In this document: one piece after another, positions 6,285 through 7,082 of the stretch
How positions within the stretch are numbered: position 1 is the first letter of the stretch
Layout of the letters: every line of letters starts with the position of its first letter
Assembly: GCA_014378345.1 (NCBI GenBank)
Contig: JACMNW010000164.1
Span: 1-7,082, forward strand
Direction of reading: 5' to 3'
Length of the DNA stretch: 7,082 nucleotides
Source: Pseudorhodobacter sp.
Lineage (GTDB): Bacteria > Pseudomonadota > Alphaproteobacteria > Rhodobacterales > Rhodobacteraceae
The notes under the pieces: model-generated
Seen by the model: only the letters and a program-made list of their open reading frames with translations
What the model was told of the DNA's origin: nothing
Database searches by the model: none
Position numbers and translations under genes: made by a program

Positions 6285-7082
6285 TGCTTTGTGCCGCTTC
6301 GGCAGCAACGCCTAACGACAGCGGATCAAATTCATAATGCGCACCGCAAAACTGACAATCAGCGGTAACGATGCCCTCGGGCGTAATCATTTCTGCAATG
6401 TCATCGGCCGCATAAATCGACAAAGACTTACGCACGTGATCGGCAGAGCACGAACAACCAAACCGAATAGGCTGCGTATCATAAACGCGGGGGCTTTCTT
6501 CATGAAACAGGCGCACCAGCAAATCAGTCGGCTGCACAGTTGGACCGATCAATTCGATCTCTTCTACCGTATCAAGCAAAACATTTGCGCGCGCCCAGTT
6601 TTCACCCTCATCCCCGTCCAGAATATCGGCATGCGTCAGCAAACCACCCTCGCCAGAGCCTTCTTCGGCGACCACAAACGGCGATGCCTTTGGCATATGC
6701 TGCAGCATCACGCCCCCACCCCGCCACGCTGCAGCCTGTCCCGGCAGTTGGTTTTGGCCAAACGCAATTGAAAACCTGGTTGGCAACTGTTCAGATTGTG
6801 CAAAATACGTCTCTGCACAGGCAGAAAGGGAGCCGCCAGCAATGGGCGTGATGCCTTGGTAGGGAACCGTGCCTTCGCCCTGATCAATCAAAATGGCGAA
6901 ATAGCCGTCGCCGATCATGCTGAACGGGTCCGCATCAGGCACCAGATCATCTGCCTCAAACCCCGCGTAGGCACGAATGCGCGCGGGCTGGCCATCTTCG
7001 GTTGGGCCGTAATAATCGGTTGCAATCAGCCGCACCGGGCCGGAGCCGCGAATTTGCAGCGATAATTTCCAACGCAGTTTAA
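6274..7082 (-). CDS. hslO: Hsp33 redox-regulated chaperone (5' end outside window)
   Basis: Hsp33 is a cytoplasmic holdase that is switched on by oxidative unfolding and prevents aggregation of client proteins. The frame is open to the right edge, giving 268 visible residues. A GTG at 7035 is internal: upstream codons read KLRWKLSLQIRGSGP, which is conserved Hsp33 sequence, so roughly 60 N-terminal residues are missing. The body carries the family element YQGITPIAGGSL followed by YFAQSEQLPT. The C-terminal zinc switch is complete: CSC at visible residues 209-211 and CQFC at 242-245, with 30 residues between the pairs, the same spacing as in E. coli Hsp33 (Cys232/234 and Cys265/268). The zinc domain is followed by about 23 residues ending in a stop at 6276-6274. 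It is the first visible gene of the row; its promoter lies outside the window. Confidence 0.95.
   Translation of the reverse strand, partial: KLRWKLSLQIRGSGPVRLIATDYYGPTEDGQPARIRAYAGFEADDLVPDADPFSMIGDGYFAILIDQGEGTVPYQGITPIAGGSLSACAETYFAQSEQLPTRFSIAFGQNQLPGQAAAWRGGGVMLQHMPKASPFVVAEEGSGEGGLLTHADILDGDEGENWARANVLLDTVEEIELIGPTVQPTDLLVRLFHEESPRVYDTQPIRFGCSCSADHVRKSLSIYAADDIAEMITPEGIVTADCQFCGAHYEFDPLSLGVAAEAAQSNAG

Noticed and set aside
5688..6308. The 206-residue form of the NUDIX hydrolase starting at TTG 6308
   Set aside because: It adds eight residues encoded over the end of hslO from a rare start codon with no better ribosome site. The ATG at 6284 is more likely, though not proven.
6274..7035. 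Hsp33 as a complete 253-residue gene starting at GTG 7035
   Set aside because: The frame stays open to the window edge and the upstream codons encode conserved Hsp33 sequence, so the GTG is internal and the gene is cut by the window.
1..7082. A mobile element, defence system, CRISPR array or other novel system
   Set aside because: All but 73 nt of the window is coding sequence of recognisable conserved families in one orientation. No terminal repeats, integrase, tRNA or spaced repeat array was seen.

Overview
The window looks like ordinary chromosome from an alphaproteobacterium, most likely of the Rhodobacteraceae/Roseobacter type. This rests on the protein sequences (for example the GGCVRN and GDIDIAT motifs in the CCA enzyme and the family style of Hsp33), on the moderately GC-rich composition and on the compact gene order. 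Taxonomy from the sequence alone is an inference.

All six genes lie on the minus strand and fill nearly the whole window. In transcription order, from high to low coordinates, they are: the redox-regulated chaperone Hsp33 (5' end cut off by the right edge), a CoA-pyrophosphatase-type NUDIX hydrolase, a class II CCA-adding tRNA nucleotidyltransferase, two tandem ABC half-transporters of 615 and 616 residues, and the start of an iron-sulfur RNA m5U methyltransferase of the RlmD/TrmA family (3' end cut off by the left edge).

The packing is tight. Three junctions are 4-nt stop/start overlaps (ATGA, ATGA, GTGA) and one is an overlap of about 11 nt. The only non-coding stretch is a 73-nt gap between cca and the first ABC gene, so an internal promoter, if there is one, would most likely lie there. 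The cluster reads as one or two transcription units: hslO-nudix-cca upstream, and ABC-ABC-methyltransferase downstream.

The genes do not form an obvious single pathway. They combine protein quality control (Hsp33), nucleotide/CoA housekeeping (NUDIX), RNA maturation (CCA enzyme and RNA methyltransferase) and an exporter of unknown substrate. The feature most worth follow-up is the ABC pair. The two proteins are colinear residue for residue at every ATPase motif, both keep complete catalytic motifs, and they are translationally coupled, which suggests a heterodimeric exporter that arose by tandem duplication. I saw no mobile element, CRISPR array, RNA gene or novel defence-type system.
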